Shown here piece by piece: positions 49,843 to 58,004 of a stretch of 64,000 nucleotides of DNA. The translations under genes and the position numbers were made by a program. Source of the DNA: an uncultured Shewanella sp. (GTDB taxonomy: Bacteria > Pseudomonadota > Gammaproteobacteria > Enterobacterales > Shewanellaceae); NCBI RefSeq assembly GCF_947501665.1, contig NZ_CANMWS010000015.1, positions 80,386 to 144,385 on the forward strand. The letters are read 5' to 3'. The notes under the pieces were generated by a model. It was not told where the DNA came from. It ran no database searches and saw only the letters and a list, made by a program, of their open reading frames with translations. The first letter of the stretch is position 1; each line of letters begins with the position of its first letter.

Positions 49843-49863
49843 TTTAAAAAAAGGAGTATTAAC

Positions 49864-50499
49864 ATGTTTAAAGTCAAACACTGGATGATAATATCACGGT
49901 CAACATTATTGATTGATTTATTAAAAACTCGTTGGCCACAAGAGTTTATCATTACCTTAGAGTCTTTGTCCCCTGAAAATAAGGATTATCATTTTGATGA
50001 CAGTAAGTTATCAATTGTTGTTATCGATTTGTCGAGCATTGATGTGCAAGATGCCTATAAATTACAGCAGCAGATTGACCGCTCTCAGCGATCCATCAGG
50101 GTGGTTTTTATTCATTTCCCATTACAAGTCGATGCCCGTTTTCTTATTCAAAAATCCATTACAGCTGGGGTGTTTTATAACGACGCTTCTTTAGAGAAAA
50201 TAGGTTCTGGGTTAAATGAAATTGTGGCAGGAAAAACCATTTTGCCTTTGGAATTAGAACAACAGAAAAAGCCAATAAAAACCTTATTTAATGTATCTGA
50301 AGAATTAACTATCAGAGAGCGTGAAGTATTAAAAGCATTACGCTTAGGGTTAACAAATATTGATATTGCAGAGCAACTATTTGTAAGTGAAAGTACGGTG
50401 AAAACACATTTATATCATTCTTTTCGAAAAATAGGGGTATCAAGCCGAGGAGAAGCGATCGCTTGGGCACAAGCGAACTTACATGATGTGAAACAATGA
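49864..50499 (+). CDS. csgD: LuxR-family regulator, CsgD-like
   Basis: 211-residue response-regulator-like protein. A degenerate receiver domain lacks the usual acidic pocket, followed by GVFYNDASLEKIGSGLNEI and a C-terminal LuxR HTH (TIREREVLKALRLGLTN, SESTVKTHLYHSFRKIGV, AIAWAQANL). These segments align by eye with E. coli CsgD, the master regulator of curli and cellulose. AAAAGGAGTATTAAC precedes the ATG. No curli genes are nearby. Confidence 0.7.
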   Translation: MFKVKHWMIISRSTLLIDLLKTRWPQEFIITLESLSPENKDYHFDDSKLSIVVIDLSSIDVQDAYKLQQQIDRSQRSIRVVFIHFPLQVDARFLIQKSITAGVFYNDASLEKIGSGLNEIVAGKTILPLELEQQKKPIKTLFNVSEELTIREREVLKALRLGLTNIDIAEQLFVSESTVKTHLYHSFRKIGVSSRGEAIAWAQANLHDVKQ

Positions 50500-50722
50500 A
50501 TCAGTGAAATTGCACTATTGTTTATCATGATGCTTATTAGAGCATTAATCTTTATGGCCCGTTCTGAAATTAATTAGTCACATGAATAATCACAAAAAAT
50601 GAACAAGCCATGTTTGTTTCTAGATGATAAATGGATTGATGAATAAAAATGACTTTTATCTTTGGTAAAAAATGGGATACTAGCCAAAAACCCCGTTTAT
50701 TTTTTATTTTGAGGACGATGAG

Positions 50723-51085
50723 ATGGCCGAAGAAACCATTTTTAGTAAAATAATTCGACGTGAAATCCCCACAGATATTCTGTATCAAGATGATTTAGTC
50801 ACTGCTTTTAATGATATTCATCCTCAAGCACCGACGCATATACTGATTATTCCAAATCACCTGATCCCGACTTGTAATGAGGTAAAAGCGTCTGACGAAA
50901 AAGCCTTAGGTCGAATGATCACGGTCGCGGCCAAATTGGCCGCTGAGGCGGGTATTGCTGAAAATGGCTACCGCTTGATCATGAATTGCAATCAACATGG
51001 TGGTCAAGAGGTATACCATATACATATGCATCTTGTTGGCGGTGAACCACTTGGTCCGATCCTCAATGGGCACCTTCAAAACTAA
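50723..51085 (+). CDS. hinT: HIT-family purine nucleoside phosphoramidase HinT
   Basis: Hydrolyses AMP-lysine-type phosphoramidates. Histidine-triad motif HIHMHLVGG near the C-terminus and the [10 protein letters not shown] start typical of HinT. 120 aa. A ribosome site GAGGACGATGAG precedes. As in E. coli (ycfF-ycfL), it is followed by ycfL, though lpoB, thiK and nagZ are not here. Confidence 0.95.
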   Translation: MAEETIFSKIIRREIPTDILYQDDLVTAFNDIHPQAPTHILIIPNHLIPTCNEVKASDEKALGRMITVAAKLAAEAGIAENGYRLIMNCNQHGGQEVYHIHMHLVGGEPLGPILNGHLQN

Positions 51086-51235
51086 GATCTGCTGTCGCAG
51101 AGTAGCGTTTCAACATAAAATCCTGGCATTTAATTTTATTTATTTAGATAAAAAACAGGAGGGTAAAGTAAAAGTAGGCTAACCTGAAAAGAGTCGTGAG
51201 TGTTAAAGCACATCAATAACAAGGAATGCAAACAA

Positions 51236-51625
51236 ATGAAAAAATTATTTTTTATTTTATTAGTGGGCTTGATGTTGGGAGGTTGTTCAACTAACACAGC
51301 TGGAATTTTAGCAAGCTCAACAGGGGATTTAAAGGTCGATAGTCCCGCTTTCGGTCAAAAAGTGAAAGTTGATCAATTAAAGATGCGGGGCAAAGGTGGC
51401 TCTTTGGAAGGTGTTGCGACTGTTGTTAATAAAATTTCAACCGATCAACATTTACAATATAAGTTTACTTGGTACGATGGAACAGGTTTTACCGTGGACG
51501 ATGAAACACGAGGTTGGCAACCACTGACAATTCATGGCAAGGAAAGCAAGCAAGTGCGTTCAGTGGCCCCCGGTACCAATGCGCTCTGGTTTGAATTTTA
51601 TGTTAGACCAGCACAATCAAACTAG
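51236..51625 (+). CDS. ycfL: YcfL-family lipoprotein (DUF1425)
   Basis: 129 residues with a lipobox LGGC after a hydrophobic signal (MKKLFFILLVGLMLGGC). The DUF1425 domain has QYKFTWYDGTGF and WQPLTIHGKE. Function unknown; in E. coli it sits between hinT and lpoB. AAGGA lies before the ATG at 51236. An upstream start at 51200 would hide the signal peptide. Confidence 0.88.
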   Translation: MKKLFFILLVGLMLGGCSTNTAGILASSTGDLKVDSPAFGQKVKVDQLKMRGKGGSLEGVATVVNKISTDQHLQYKFTWYDGTGFTVDDETRGWQPLTIHGKESKQVRSVAPGTNALWFEFYVRPAQSN

Positions 51626-51641
51626 TTGCAGCGATTAGTAT

Positions 51642-51680
51642 AAAAAAGCCAAGGGTAACGTTATCGTTGGCTTTTTTATT
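51642..51680 (+). terminator. Terminator after ycfL
   Basis: Stem AAAAAAGCCA / TGGCTTTTTT with an inner GGTAACG/CGTTATC-like stem. Confidence 0.85.
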
Positions 51681-51838
51681 ATTTGTTGGAATCAAGTGAG
51701 TAAATTTATTTGATGTGTGAAGGGCTTGAGGAAAAATGAAGGAGAAAGACTAAGAGTTCAGCGAGAATACAGGTATAGGTTGCTTTACTTTAGCTTTAAT
51801 TGAAATTAAGCCGTGTTTTATCAATAAAGAGTATTGTT

Positions 51839-51934
51839 ATGAAAAGCATTTTTTATACCGCAGTCGTCATATTCACCTGTGTTATGTTAACAGCATGCAT
51901 TGTCCCTATTCATATGCCCCGCCCACATCATTAA
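51839..51934 (+). CDS. Tiny lipoprotein 1 (31 residues)
   Basis: MKSIFYTAVVIFTCVMLTAC followed by IVPIHMPRPHH. Positive N-terminus, hydrophobic core and lipobox LTAC predict lipidation, leaving a 12-residue mature peptide rich in Pro and His. First of three similar genes in a row, so coding is likely despite the size. A weak AAAGAG precedes the ATG. Function unknown; His residues hint at metal binding. Confidence 0.65.
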   Translation: MKSIFYTAVVIFTCVMLTACIVPIHMPRPHH

Positions 51935-52136
51935 TGTGTTCCGTGATTGTGCCTCTCAGTCACGGATTGATTTAGCGATATGTAAAGATAACGAGTACTT
52001 ATTTTACATATGCTTACCTTTAATATTCAGCAAATATACAGCTTTTTACTGCTTTACTGGTACATAAGAAAAGCAGTCTAGGGTCGAACAAAAGTGAATG
52101 GTATTAAGGTATAAAATAGATTAAGGGGTAAGTCCT

Positions 52137-52232
52137 ATGAAAGCGATTGTTAATATTTTAGTGGCCATGGTGACAACGGTTTCATTGAGCGCATGTATGG
52201 CACCTTGGGGGGGACCTCACCATTTCCACTAA
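52137..52232 (+). CDS. Tiny lipoprotein 2 (31 residues)
   Basis: MKAIVNILVAMVTTVSLSAC then MAPWGGPHHFH. Lipobox LSAC. The mature peptide is 12 residues with three His near the end. AAGGGGTAAGTCCT precedes the ATG. Paralogous in design to the flanking two. Confidence 0.68.
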   Translation: MKAIVNILVAMVTTVSLSACMAPWGGPHHFH

Positions 52233-52270
52233 TATCGGTGAAAGTGAGTATTTCGAACAATAGCATGCTT

Positions 52271-52302
52271 AATGATGAAATGATGAAATGATGAAATGAT
52301 GA
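52271..52302. repeat. 8-bp tandem repeat, four copies
   Basis: AATGATGA is repeated four times exactly, ending 22 bases before the start of the third tiny lipoprotein gene. Such tracts can change copy number by slippage and alter promoter spacing. Confidence 0.9.
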
Positions 52303-52324
52303 AGATCAATAGGAGGCTATTTCT

Positions 52325-52438
52325 ATGAAACGAATTTTTTATATTTCAGTGGTCTTGGTGACAGTATTTTCACTCAGTGCCTGTGTGATATTACCCTTTC
52401 CAGGGCCGGGTTTTGGGCCTCATCCGAGACCTTTTTGA
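52325..52438 (+). CDS. Tiny lipoprotein 3 (37 residues)
   Basis: MKRIFYISVVLVTVFSLSAC then VILPFPGPGFGPHPRPF. Lipobox LSAC. The mature 18-residue peptide is Pro/Gly rich. AGGAGG lies 9 bases before the ATG, the best ribosome site of the three. The tail composition differs from the others, with Pro and Gly replacing most His. Confidence 0.72.
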   Translation: MKRIFYISVVLVTVFSLSACVILPFPGPGFGPHPRPF

Positions 52439-52483
52439 TTATTAATCGACCTTTTTCTATATACGTCAGAAAATAGGGTAGAT

Positions 52484-52507
52484 AAAAAATAGCTTCGGCT
52501 ATTTTTT
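52484..52507 (+). terminator. Terminator after the tiny lipoprotein array
   Basis: Stem AAAAAATAGC / GCTATTTTTT closed by a TTCG tetraloop, with further Ts. Confidence 0.9.
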
Positions 52508-52732
52508 TGTATTTTTTCTGTGCTGTCTTTTATTATCGATATTCTTTTTTAGTTGGAGTGTCATTGAGTTTCAGTGTCAAGTGACGACTTTTCTGCCATG
52601 ATGAGGATTGATATTCATGTATGCTGGCTAATAATACATCTTCGTAGTGTAAAGCTGGAATGTTTTACCATTGGCTGGCGGGCTTACATGACCTAGTGAG
52701 GGGCAGCTTTATATTAATGGAGCAATATTAAA

Positions 52733-53794
52733 ATGAAACGATGCTTGAAAGGGATAATGGGGATAATGGGGATGATGATGGGTCCTGTTGCTGCAGAGTT
52801 AATCGTACTGGCTTCTCCATCAGAGCAGGATACTTATTATGCTGACATGCAAGATGGCATAATGGATTTTCAAATTGATTACGCTAAGAAAATCATCAAA
52901 CATGGAGATCAAGTGCTTGTATTAAGTAGTCCATCTTTATATCAAGAATATGTAGAGGCGCTTGGAAAACAAAATGTGATGATAGCCCCCATGCTGGATA
53001 TTTGGATGCGTGATTTTACCCTTGTTAATCCGAATAAACCGGTCATGTTTCGTTATACGGCAGTAGGGCAAGGCGGTGGCAAGGAAGGGCAAGTTCAAGC
53101 TGATGAGGTACAGGATGTTTTTTATCAGTTAGTTAAACAAGCAGGGCTTGATTTTACCAGCTCAGATTGGTTGGATGATGGTGGAAATTTTGTCAGTGAC
53201 TATGCTGATAGTGTGGTGCTCAGTACCAAATTTTTGCACGATAATCAATTAACCGAACAAAAGGCACGTCAAACATTACGTCAATTATTACGTATTCAAA
53301 ATATTGCCTTTATAGAAGCCGATGAACAAGGAGGGCTGGAGCATGCCGATGGTGTGGTGAGCTTTGTGGAGCCCAATACATTGCTTGTCAACAGTTACCC
53401 TGACGATCCTGATTATGCAAAGCAGTTAATAATGGATTTAAAGCAGCAGCTGCCCAAGATCAAGATTGTCGAAATCACCACCCCTTATGACGGCAATGAT
53501 ATTTATGATAAACGCTTTGGTTCGGCTTGTGGCCTTTATACCAATATGCTAGTTACCCCAAATCGAATTTATTTGCCCCAATTTGGCATACCTCAAGATA
53601 AGCTTGCCTTAGCACAAGTTCGCGATGTTACGTCAAAAACCGTGATCCCAGTGTCATCATCACAAGTGTGTCATATGGGGGGCGGCGTTCGTTGTATGTC
53701 ACTACAACTGCGGGGGGACAATGCTCAAAAATTATTGGATTATGCACGCAGTCAATCTAATGACAGATTGAAGCAATCAGGGATTGTTGAGTGA
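52733..53794 (+). CDS. Exported agmatine deiminase-like protein (PAD_porph family)
   Basis: 353 residues of the peptidyl-arginine-deiminase fold, which hydrolyses guanidino groups such as agmatine. Catalytic landmarks: IWMRDF, DDGGNFV, LEHADG and the nucleophile Cys321 in GGVRCMSL. The first about 21 residues look like a signal peptide (hydrophobic, ending PVAAEL), unusual for agmatine deiminase AguA, which is cytoplasmic. No aguB neighbour. Ribosome site GGAG ten bases before ATG. Confidence 0.85.
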   Translation: MKRCLKGIMGIMGMMMGPVAAELIVLASPSEQDTYYADMQDGIMDFQIDYAKKIIKHGDQVLVLSSPSLYQEYVEALGKQNVMIAPMLDIWMRDFTLVNPNKPVMFRYTAVGQGGGKEGQVQADEVQDVFYQLVKQAGLDFTSSDWLDDGGNFVSDYADSVVLSTKFLHDNQLTEQKARQTLRQLLRIQNIAFIEADEQGGLEHADGVVSFVEPNTLLVNSYPDDPDYAKQLIMDLKQQLPKIKIVEITTPYDGNDIYDKRFGSACGLYTNMLVTPNRIYLPQFGIPQDKLALAQVRDVTSKTVIPVSSSQVCHMGGGVRCMSLQLRGDNAQKLLDYARSQSNDRLKQSGIVE

Positions 53795-53823
53795 CAGTAT
53801 GAATAACCTTAAAAAAACCTGAT

Positions 53824-54057
53824 ATGCCCACCATTATGGACAGTGCATTTGATGGCGCAGCTTATTGCCCGCGTTGTCACTTACTCATGTATGTAAAAGA
53901 TGAGACATGTCCTCATTGCGCTTATTTATTATCATTAGATGAGCGAAATAAACAGAAAGGCTTTAGCAAACAACAGCTTAAAAAAGGATTGAAAATGGGT
54001 ACGGCATGGACTCTGGGATTTATATTGATTGTCTCATGTTTACTGGGTTTTGAATGA
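53824..54057 (+). CDS. Small zinc-ribbon membrane protein
   Basis: 77 residues with two CxxC pairs (CPRC, CPHC) near the N-terminus, a basic linker and one C-terminal membrane helix (AWTLGFILIVSCLLGF). Not identified further. It lies 29 bases after the deiminase gene and may be co-transcribed. Confidence 0.65.
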   Translation: MPTIMDSAFDGAAYCPRCHLLMYVKDETCPHCAYLLSLDERNKQKGFSKQQLKKGLKMGTAWTLGFILIVSCLLGFE

Positions 54058-54228
54058 TGAATAAAGGAGTGAAAAGGTGTGTGATTGAGAACAATATGTG
54101 CTTGGCTCTAATCCATCCTTAATGATCAACAGAGTCAAATTAACGTTGAACGTTATGTTGACTGACATAAGGTGACATAAATCTTGGCTCTCATCTTTAT
54201 TTTACGTTGGTATAATCGCTTAAAAAAG

Positions 54229-54927
54229 CTAGATTTCGTAATACCAAGGGTTTTGTTGAGCATTAAATAATATCGGTTTACTTTCTTCAAGAGAGTAAAG
54301 ATGAAACTGTTGTAAAGGAGGAGAGTAAAGATGAAGCGTGATAAGGGGTTTATTCTGTGCTTGTAAATTAGAGATCTGATGAATGTCATTATCCTGACTG
54401 ACACTGATCTGTGCGGTGTCATAAAGAATGGACTGAGTCGCATAAACGTGCCCATTTTCAGCTTGCTCAAATTGTGTTTCGGTTGCTTGACCCAGTAACA
54501 CTTTGACGCCACAGGCGCTATGCAAGTGATCATGAATTTTACTTCGTTGGCCATTGAGCCAACTTAATATTAAAATTTCACAATGACTATTATGAAACAA
54601 ACGCTTACGGCAGTAATTATTGCATTCAAAAGAAGAAAGAGCTTGCACTTCTCTATCATCGAGCATCACATTTTCTAGCATAAAGCGAATGGCGGCTAAA
54701 GAGAGTGGCTTATTGAAAAGCGACACTTGCTGAATAAGTTCAGTAAAGCTGATGTAATGATCGGCATCCAATAATGCATCCAGTGCTGGGGCTTGTGTTA
54801 GGCGAAAAGGTGCGTTAGACAAATGGCCTCCTGATTGAATATGATCCCCTATTAGGGGATTTCCTTTTCCAGTATTTTGTTTCCAGTATTCCTTTTCAAC
54901 TTTAATGGAGTCACTGCCATTGTCCAA
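54229..54927 (-). CDS. Cysteine dioxygenase-family cupin protein
   Basis: 232 residues. The cupin core has the iron ligands in SKIHDHLHSACGVKVL (H-x-H) and a distal His in DIHQISN, followed by TLHLYSPPL, typical of type-I thiol dioxygenases that oxidise cysteine to cysteinesulfinate. The N-terminal 100 residues are less conserved. The YCRKRLF segment matches the substrate region. Monocistronic. Confidence 0.8.
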   Translation of the reverse strand: MDNGSDSIKVEKEYWKQNTGKGNPLIGDHIQSGGHLSNAPFRLTQAPALDALLDADHYISFTELIQQVSLFNKPLSLAAIRFMLENVMLDDREVQALSSFECNNYCRKRLFHNSHCEILILSWLNGQRSKIHDHLHSACGVKVLLGQATETQFEQAENGHVYATQSILYDTAQISVSQDNDIHQISNLQAQNKPLITLHLYSPPLQQFHLYSLEESKPILFNAQQNPWYYEI

Positions 54928-55696
54928 AATTGAATGGTTAAAGCTGTATTATTGTATGGGGAAACTGACGACAAAATGCCCCCATAACCTAACAGCATTT
55001 TGATTATTTAACAAACAGAATCGAGCTTTGCGTTAATACAAAAATAACGCTCCGTAATATTTGAACGGCATGGATAGCAGGAAATGCCAAAATATGTCGA
55101 GAATATATTTGGCCTTATCGACTCAAAGAAGGCATCTTTACCTTCGATGGTTTCTGCTTTAATCAGCTTTAGCGGAGGAAAGTCATGACTACCCACTCCT
55201 TCTTGTCATTAAAGAATGGAGTTAGGAGGACTGCGCGTCCTTAATGATATCCCTATCTAAAGGCCAGTTCAGCGTCAGTGCTTCTCGTTCATAGAGACCA
55301 CTTGCGTGGTCTTCACCCTAACGCCCGACGGAGCAATTCATTTCTATATTCGATTAACAAAAATCGCTATCGCCTCATATTTGCCATCCGTGGCTCAACT
55401 AAGGCTATTTTCGACGCTGATGTAAACGGATATACAAATGCGGCAAGAACATGGATGTTAAGGAGCCGCCTGTCTCAATCACGCTATTTTTTGTCGAATC
55501 TTAGAAACTGCTCCGATGGGGGAATGAAAAGCACAAGACAAATCAAAAGCAGGGGGGGTCTTCGATTTGGGGTGTTTAAAGCCAGTTTAGTGTTGATGTG
55601 TTGTTTTAAGCATGGGTTATACGGCAGAAATTAATTATGAATGGCTTAATAGTCACTTATGCCCAAAGTGTTTTTATATTTATCACCTGCGGTGAG

Positions 55697-55717
55697 GCTA
55701 AGATCGTGAGTGCCCAC
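55697..55717 (+). repeat. Island repeat family, copy 1
   Basis: GCTAAGATCGTGAGTGCCCAC. Degenerate match to copies at 55817 and 61581. Confidence 0.55.
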
Positions 55718-55816
55718 TATTCAGAGTGAGTTATGATCATGTGTTTAGCCATGCATGTATTGGTTAAATGTGTTTATTGAGTGGAGTCTTCAATTATTAT
55801 ATATCGCTTGCAGCGG

Positions 55817-55843
55817 GCTAAGGTCGTGGATTCCCATCCACAC
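55817..55843 (+). repeat. Island repeat family, copy 2
   Basis: Begins GCTAAGGTCGTGGATTCCCA and ends CCACAC. Confidence 0.6.
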
Positions 55844-56395
55844 TGGGCCAAAGGGGATCAACAGCAATCCCCCTTGGAACCCTGTGCCGCCCCTAGCAGA
55901 GTGAAATGCATTGGTTAGTGCCTTGTTCTTATGAAGTAAATAACTAACTTTTTCGATGCTACATCCCTATAGCCCGAAAATTAAACAGATATCCATATCT
56001 GTTTTACGTTATTTATTTCAATGAACTTCAGCCATTCCGATGGGGAACAAAGACACAAGCAGGGTGTTTCTTCGATTTGAGGTGTTTTGTTACAGAGTCA
56101 TTAAAGAGTCGTTTGTTCTCCAGCCTATGAGTGTTTATGCATGTTTGTTAGCGCCTAAAAATACTGTTATGAGAACACGGATCACATTTCTGGCATTGAG
56201 CTGAGCTTTTAAAACTGTTAGCGCAAAGATCTCCCTTTCCTTAAATTGTATCAATATGTTAAGGTGTTGTTTGTTATAAGATTGGTTTAAAGGGCAGGAC
56301 TTCATTAAGATGCCTTTATAGCTTTTGTGAAAAGTGTAGCGGTGTTATTTAGGATGGAATTTGTCTATTTATAGACGAGTACAAGGAAGGTAGTG

Positions 56396-56740
56396 ATGAG
56401 AATTGTTGTTTTAATGTTAACGGGATTGATCTTGTGTGTAGGCTGTACATCGGTAAAAAAGATTGCGGATAATGAATACAGAATAAGAGTGAAAGGCAGC
56501 CCATTTGATAATCTGGACAGTTTAAAAAATAAAGTTAGAGGCAAAGCCGTCACAATATGCGCGCCTAATGAATATAAGATAGTGAAAAACTGGTTTGGTG
56601 ATGATTTTGCTTTTGAACAAGAACATCATTACACCATGGCAAGTGATATTGTGTCTGGTATAGCAATCGCCAAGATCAGATGTATCGTCGATAAAACCCA
56701 AGCTCAAAAACAGAGTAAAAAAGCAGATAAATCAGCTTGA
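56396..56740 (+). CDS. Hypothetical lipoprotein
   Basis: 114 residues with a signal and lipobox CVGC (MRIVVLMLTGLILCVGC), then a soluble domain with ICAPNEYKI and a Lys-rich tail. No family recognised. AAGGAAGG precedes the ATG. It lies just inside the left repeat arm and may share a transcript with the YgjV-like gene after it. Confidence 0.7.
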   Translation: MRIVVLMLTGLILCVGCTSVKKIADNEYRIRVKGSPFDNLDSLKNKVRGKAVTICAPNEYKIVKNWFGDDFAFEQEHHYTMASDIVSGIAIAKIRCIVDKTQAQKQSKKADKSA

Positions 56741-56780
56741 TACATTAATTATGTGCTTTAAGAAGTGAGGGTTGATAAAG

Positions 56781-57297
56781 ATGTTCGATATATCCACTTT
56801 TATGCTGTCACAGAGTCTAGTTGCTGTCGCTATTATCTTTGATCTGATTTCATTTCAATGTAAATTACGAAAGCATATTTTAAGTTGTTTAGTGATCGCA
56901 GGATTATTTATCTCTGCGCACTTTTTTTTTATTGTCGCAATGGACGGCGGCCTGCTTAATGCTGTTGGCTGTGAGTCGTTATCTGATCAGCATTTTTACT
57001 CAAGCCAAAAAGTTACAGCATGTTTTCATGGCAATGGCTGTATTGGTCTCTGGTATCACCTTTACTGGTCCATTAAGCATATTGAGTTGCATCGGGTCTT
57101 GTTTACAAACTAAAGCGGCTTTCTGTCGACAAGACAAAGCATTACGTCTATGGATGATAATAGGTACCAGTTTTTGGCTCACTCATAATGCATTAGCACA
57201 GTCTCCTACAGCGGTATTGATGGAAGCCCTATTTCTTAGCAGTAACTTAATTGGTTATTATCGATTTTATATTGCTAAGATGCCAGTAAGGCATTAA
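56781..57297 (+). pseudogene. YgjV-like inner-membrane protein, frameshifted
   Basis: Two overlapping frames together spell one multi-helix membrane protein of the YgjV family: first half MFDISTFMLSQSLVAVAIIF to about FFFIVA, then from about 56936 in the +1 frame WTAACLMLLAVSRYLISIF and GITFTGPLSILSCIGS. The break coincides with a run of nine T at 56922-56930, a typical slippage or sequencing-error site. GAGGG precedes the ATG. Either inactivated or restored by transcriptional slippage. Confidence 0.7.
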
Positions 57298-57343
57298 CCA
57301 TCAATATTTATCTTTGTCACTTTAAAATTAGGCCGATAATATC

Positions 57344-57380
57344 CCCTAGCAGTGATAAACAGGAATTATCATTGCTAGGG
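57344..57380. terminator. Inverted repeat, probable terminator
   Basis: CCCTAGCAGTGATAA / TTATCATTGCTAGGG, 14 of 15 paired, between the convergent YgjV-like gene and the fragment at 57398. T-rich on the plus side. Confidence 0.65.
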
Positions 57381-57397
57381 AGTTTATCTTAATGTAT

Positions 57398-57688
57398 TTA
57401 ATATCCGCTTTTATAATAAGGCGTTATGTTAATATAATCGTCATCGCTTATTTCGGCTATTGCTGGATAATATGAGCGATAAGTCCCATTCAAAATTTCA
57501 TCTACAACCCATATAAGGTATTTATTGTACGTTATTTTGCCCGTTAACGTCATAGAGAAGTTTCTATCTTCTTTTTGATAAGAAATAGAATCTGGAGTTA
57601 CAGTAAAACCAGTATCAAAAAAGGTATCTTTTCTACTGACTGATTGTGAAAATGACGAAAAAGGGCGTTTATACGACTATATACTCTT
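57398..57688 (-). pseudogene. C-terminal fragment of an unrecognised protein
   Basis: A minus-strand frame reads like a genuine protein end: KRPFSSFSQSVSRKDTFFDT at the upstream side to INITPYYKSGY before the stop. It is open for about 95 codons back to an in-frame TAG near 57689 but has no start codon or ribosome site before that fragment. Beta-strand-like composition with aromatic residues (ITYNKYLIWVVDEI) suggests an exported protein. A decayed gene is the simplest reading. Confidence 0.5.
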
Positions 57689-58004
57689 CAAGCTGGGATC
57701 ATTATTTGGGTATTTAATTCCTTGGATAACCGAAGTAGATTCTGTTAACCGAATTGGGTTGACCATGTCGGCATGATGCTTGCGATAAACCAGTGATAAT
57801 GAGCCTTGTCACAGATAGGGTCTGCCCCTCCCTTAGATATCAAATAAAACTCAAAATGATATTAATTCATGGATATGAGGATATTCTTAATCATTTTCTA
57901 TTAATACTTAAACTCACCTATTAATTATTCTTTATTTTTATTTGAAACAACTATGCTTAATTTTAATAAAAAAGAACATAACAAATAAAAAGAAAGGAGA
58001 AGTA

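Larger units (their letters stand above)
48872..49863 (+). promoter_or_regulatory. 1 kb AT-rich upstream region of the csgD-like gene
   Basis: Almost 1 kb without a recognised gene, very AT-rich, with many short direct and inverted repeats and a 12-bp tandem repeat at 49581-49616. In E. coli, csgD is preceded by one of the longest intergenic control regions, bound by many regulators, and this looks analogous. A short frame at 49651-49842 is listed separately. Confidence 0.5.
55155..56110 (+). repeat. Left arm of a long mirrored repeat cluster
   Basis: This gene-poor stretch holds blocks that recur in inverted, mirrored order at 62541-63010: 55155-55316 pairs with 62873-63010, 55886-55973 with 62768-62853, and 55985-56110 with 62541-62640. 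Identity is imperfect but long words are shared (CCACTCCTTCTTGTCATTAA, AGTGAAATGCATTGGTTA, ACGTTATTTATT). The left arm has extra sequence between blocks. It also holds two copies of a repeat at 55697 and 55817. Confidence 0.75.

Noticed and set aside
55008..55196. Minus-strand 62-codon frame at the left repeat arm
   Set aside because: It runs through repeat sequence and has no ribosome site or protein-like character.
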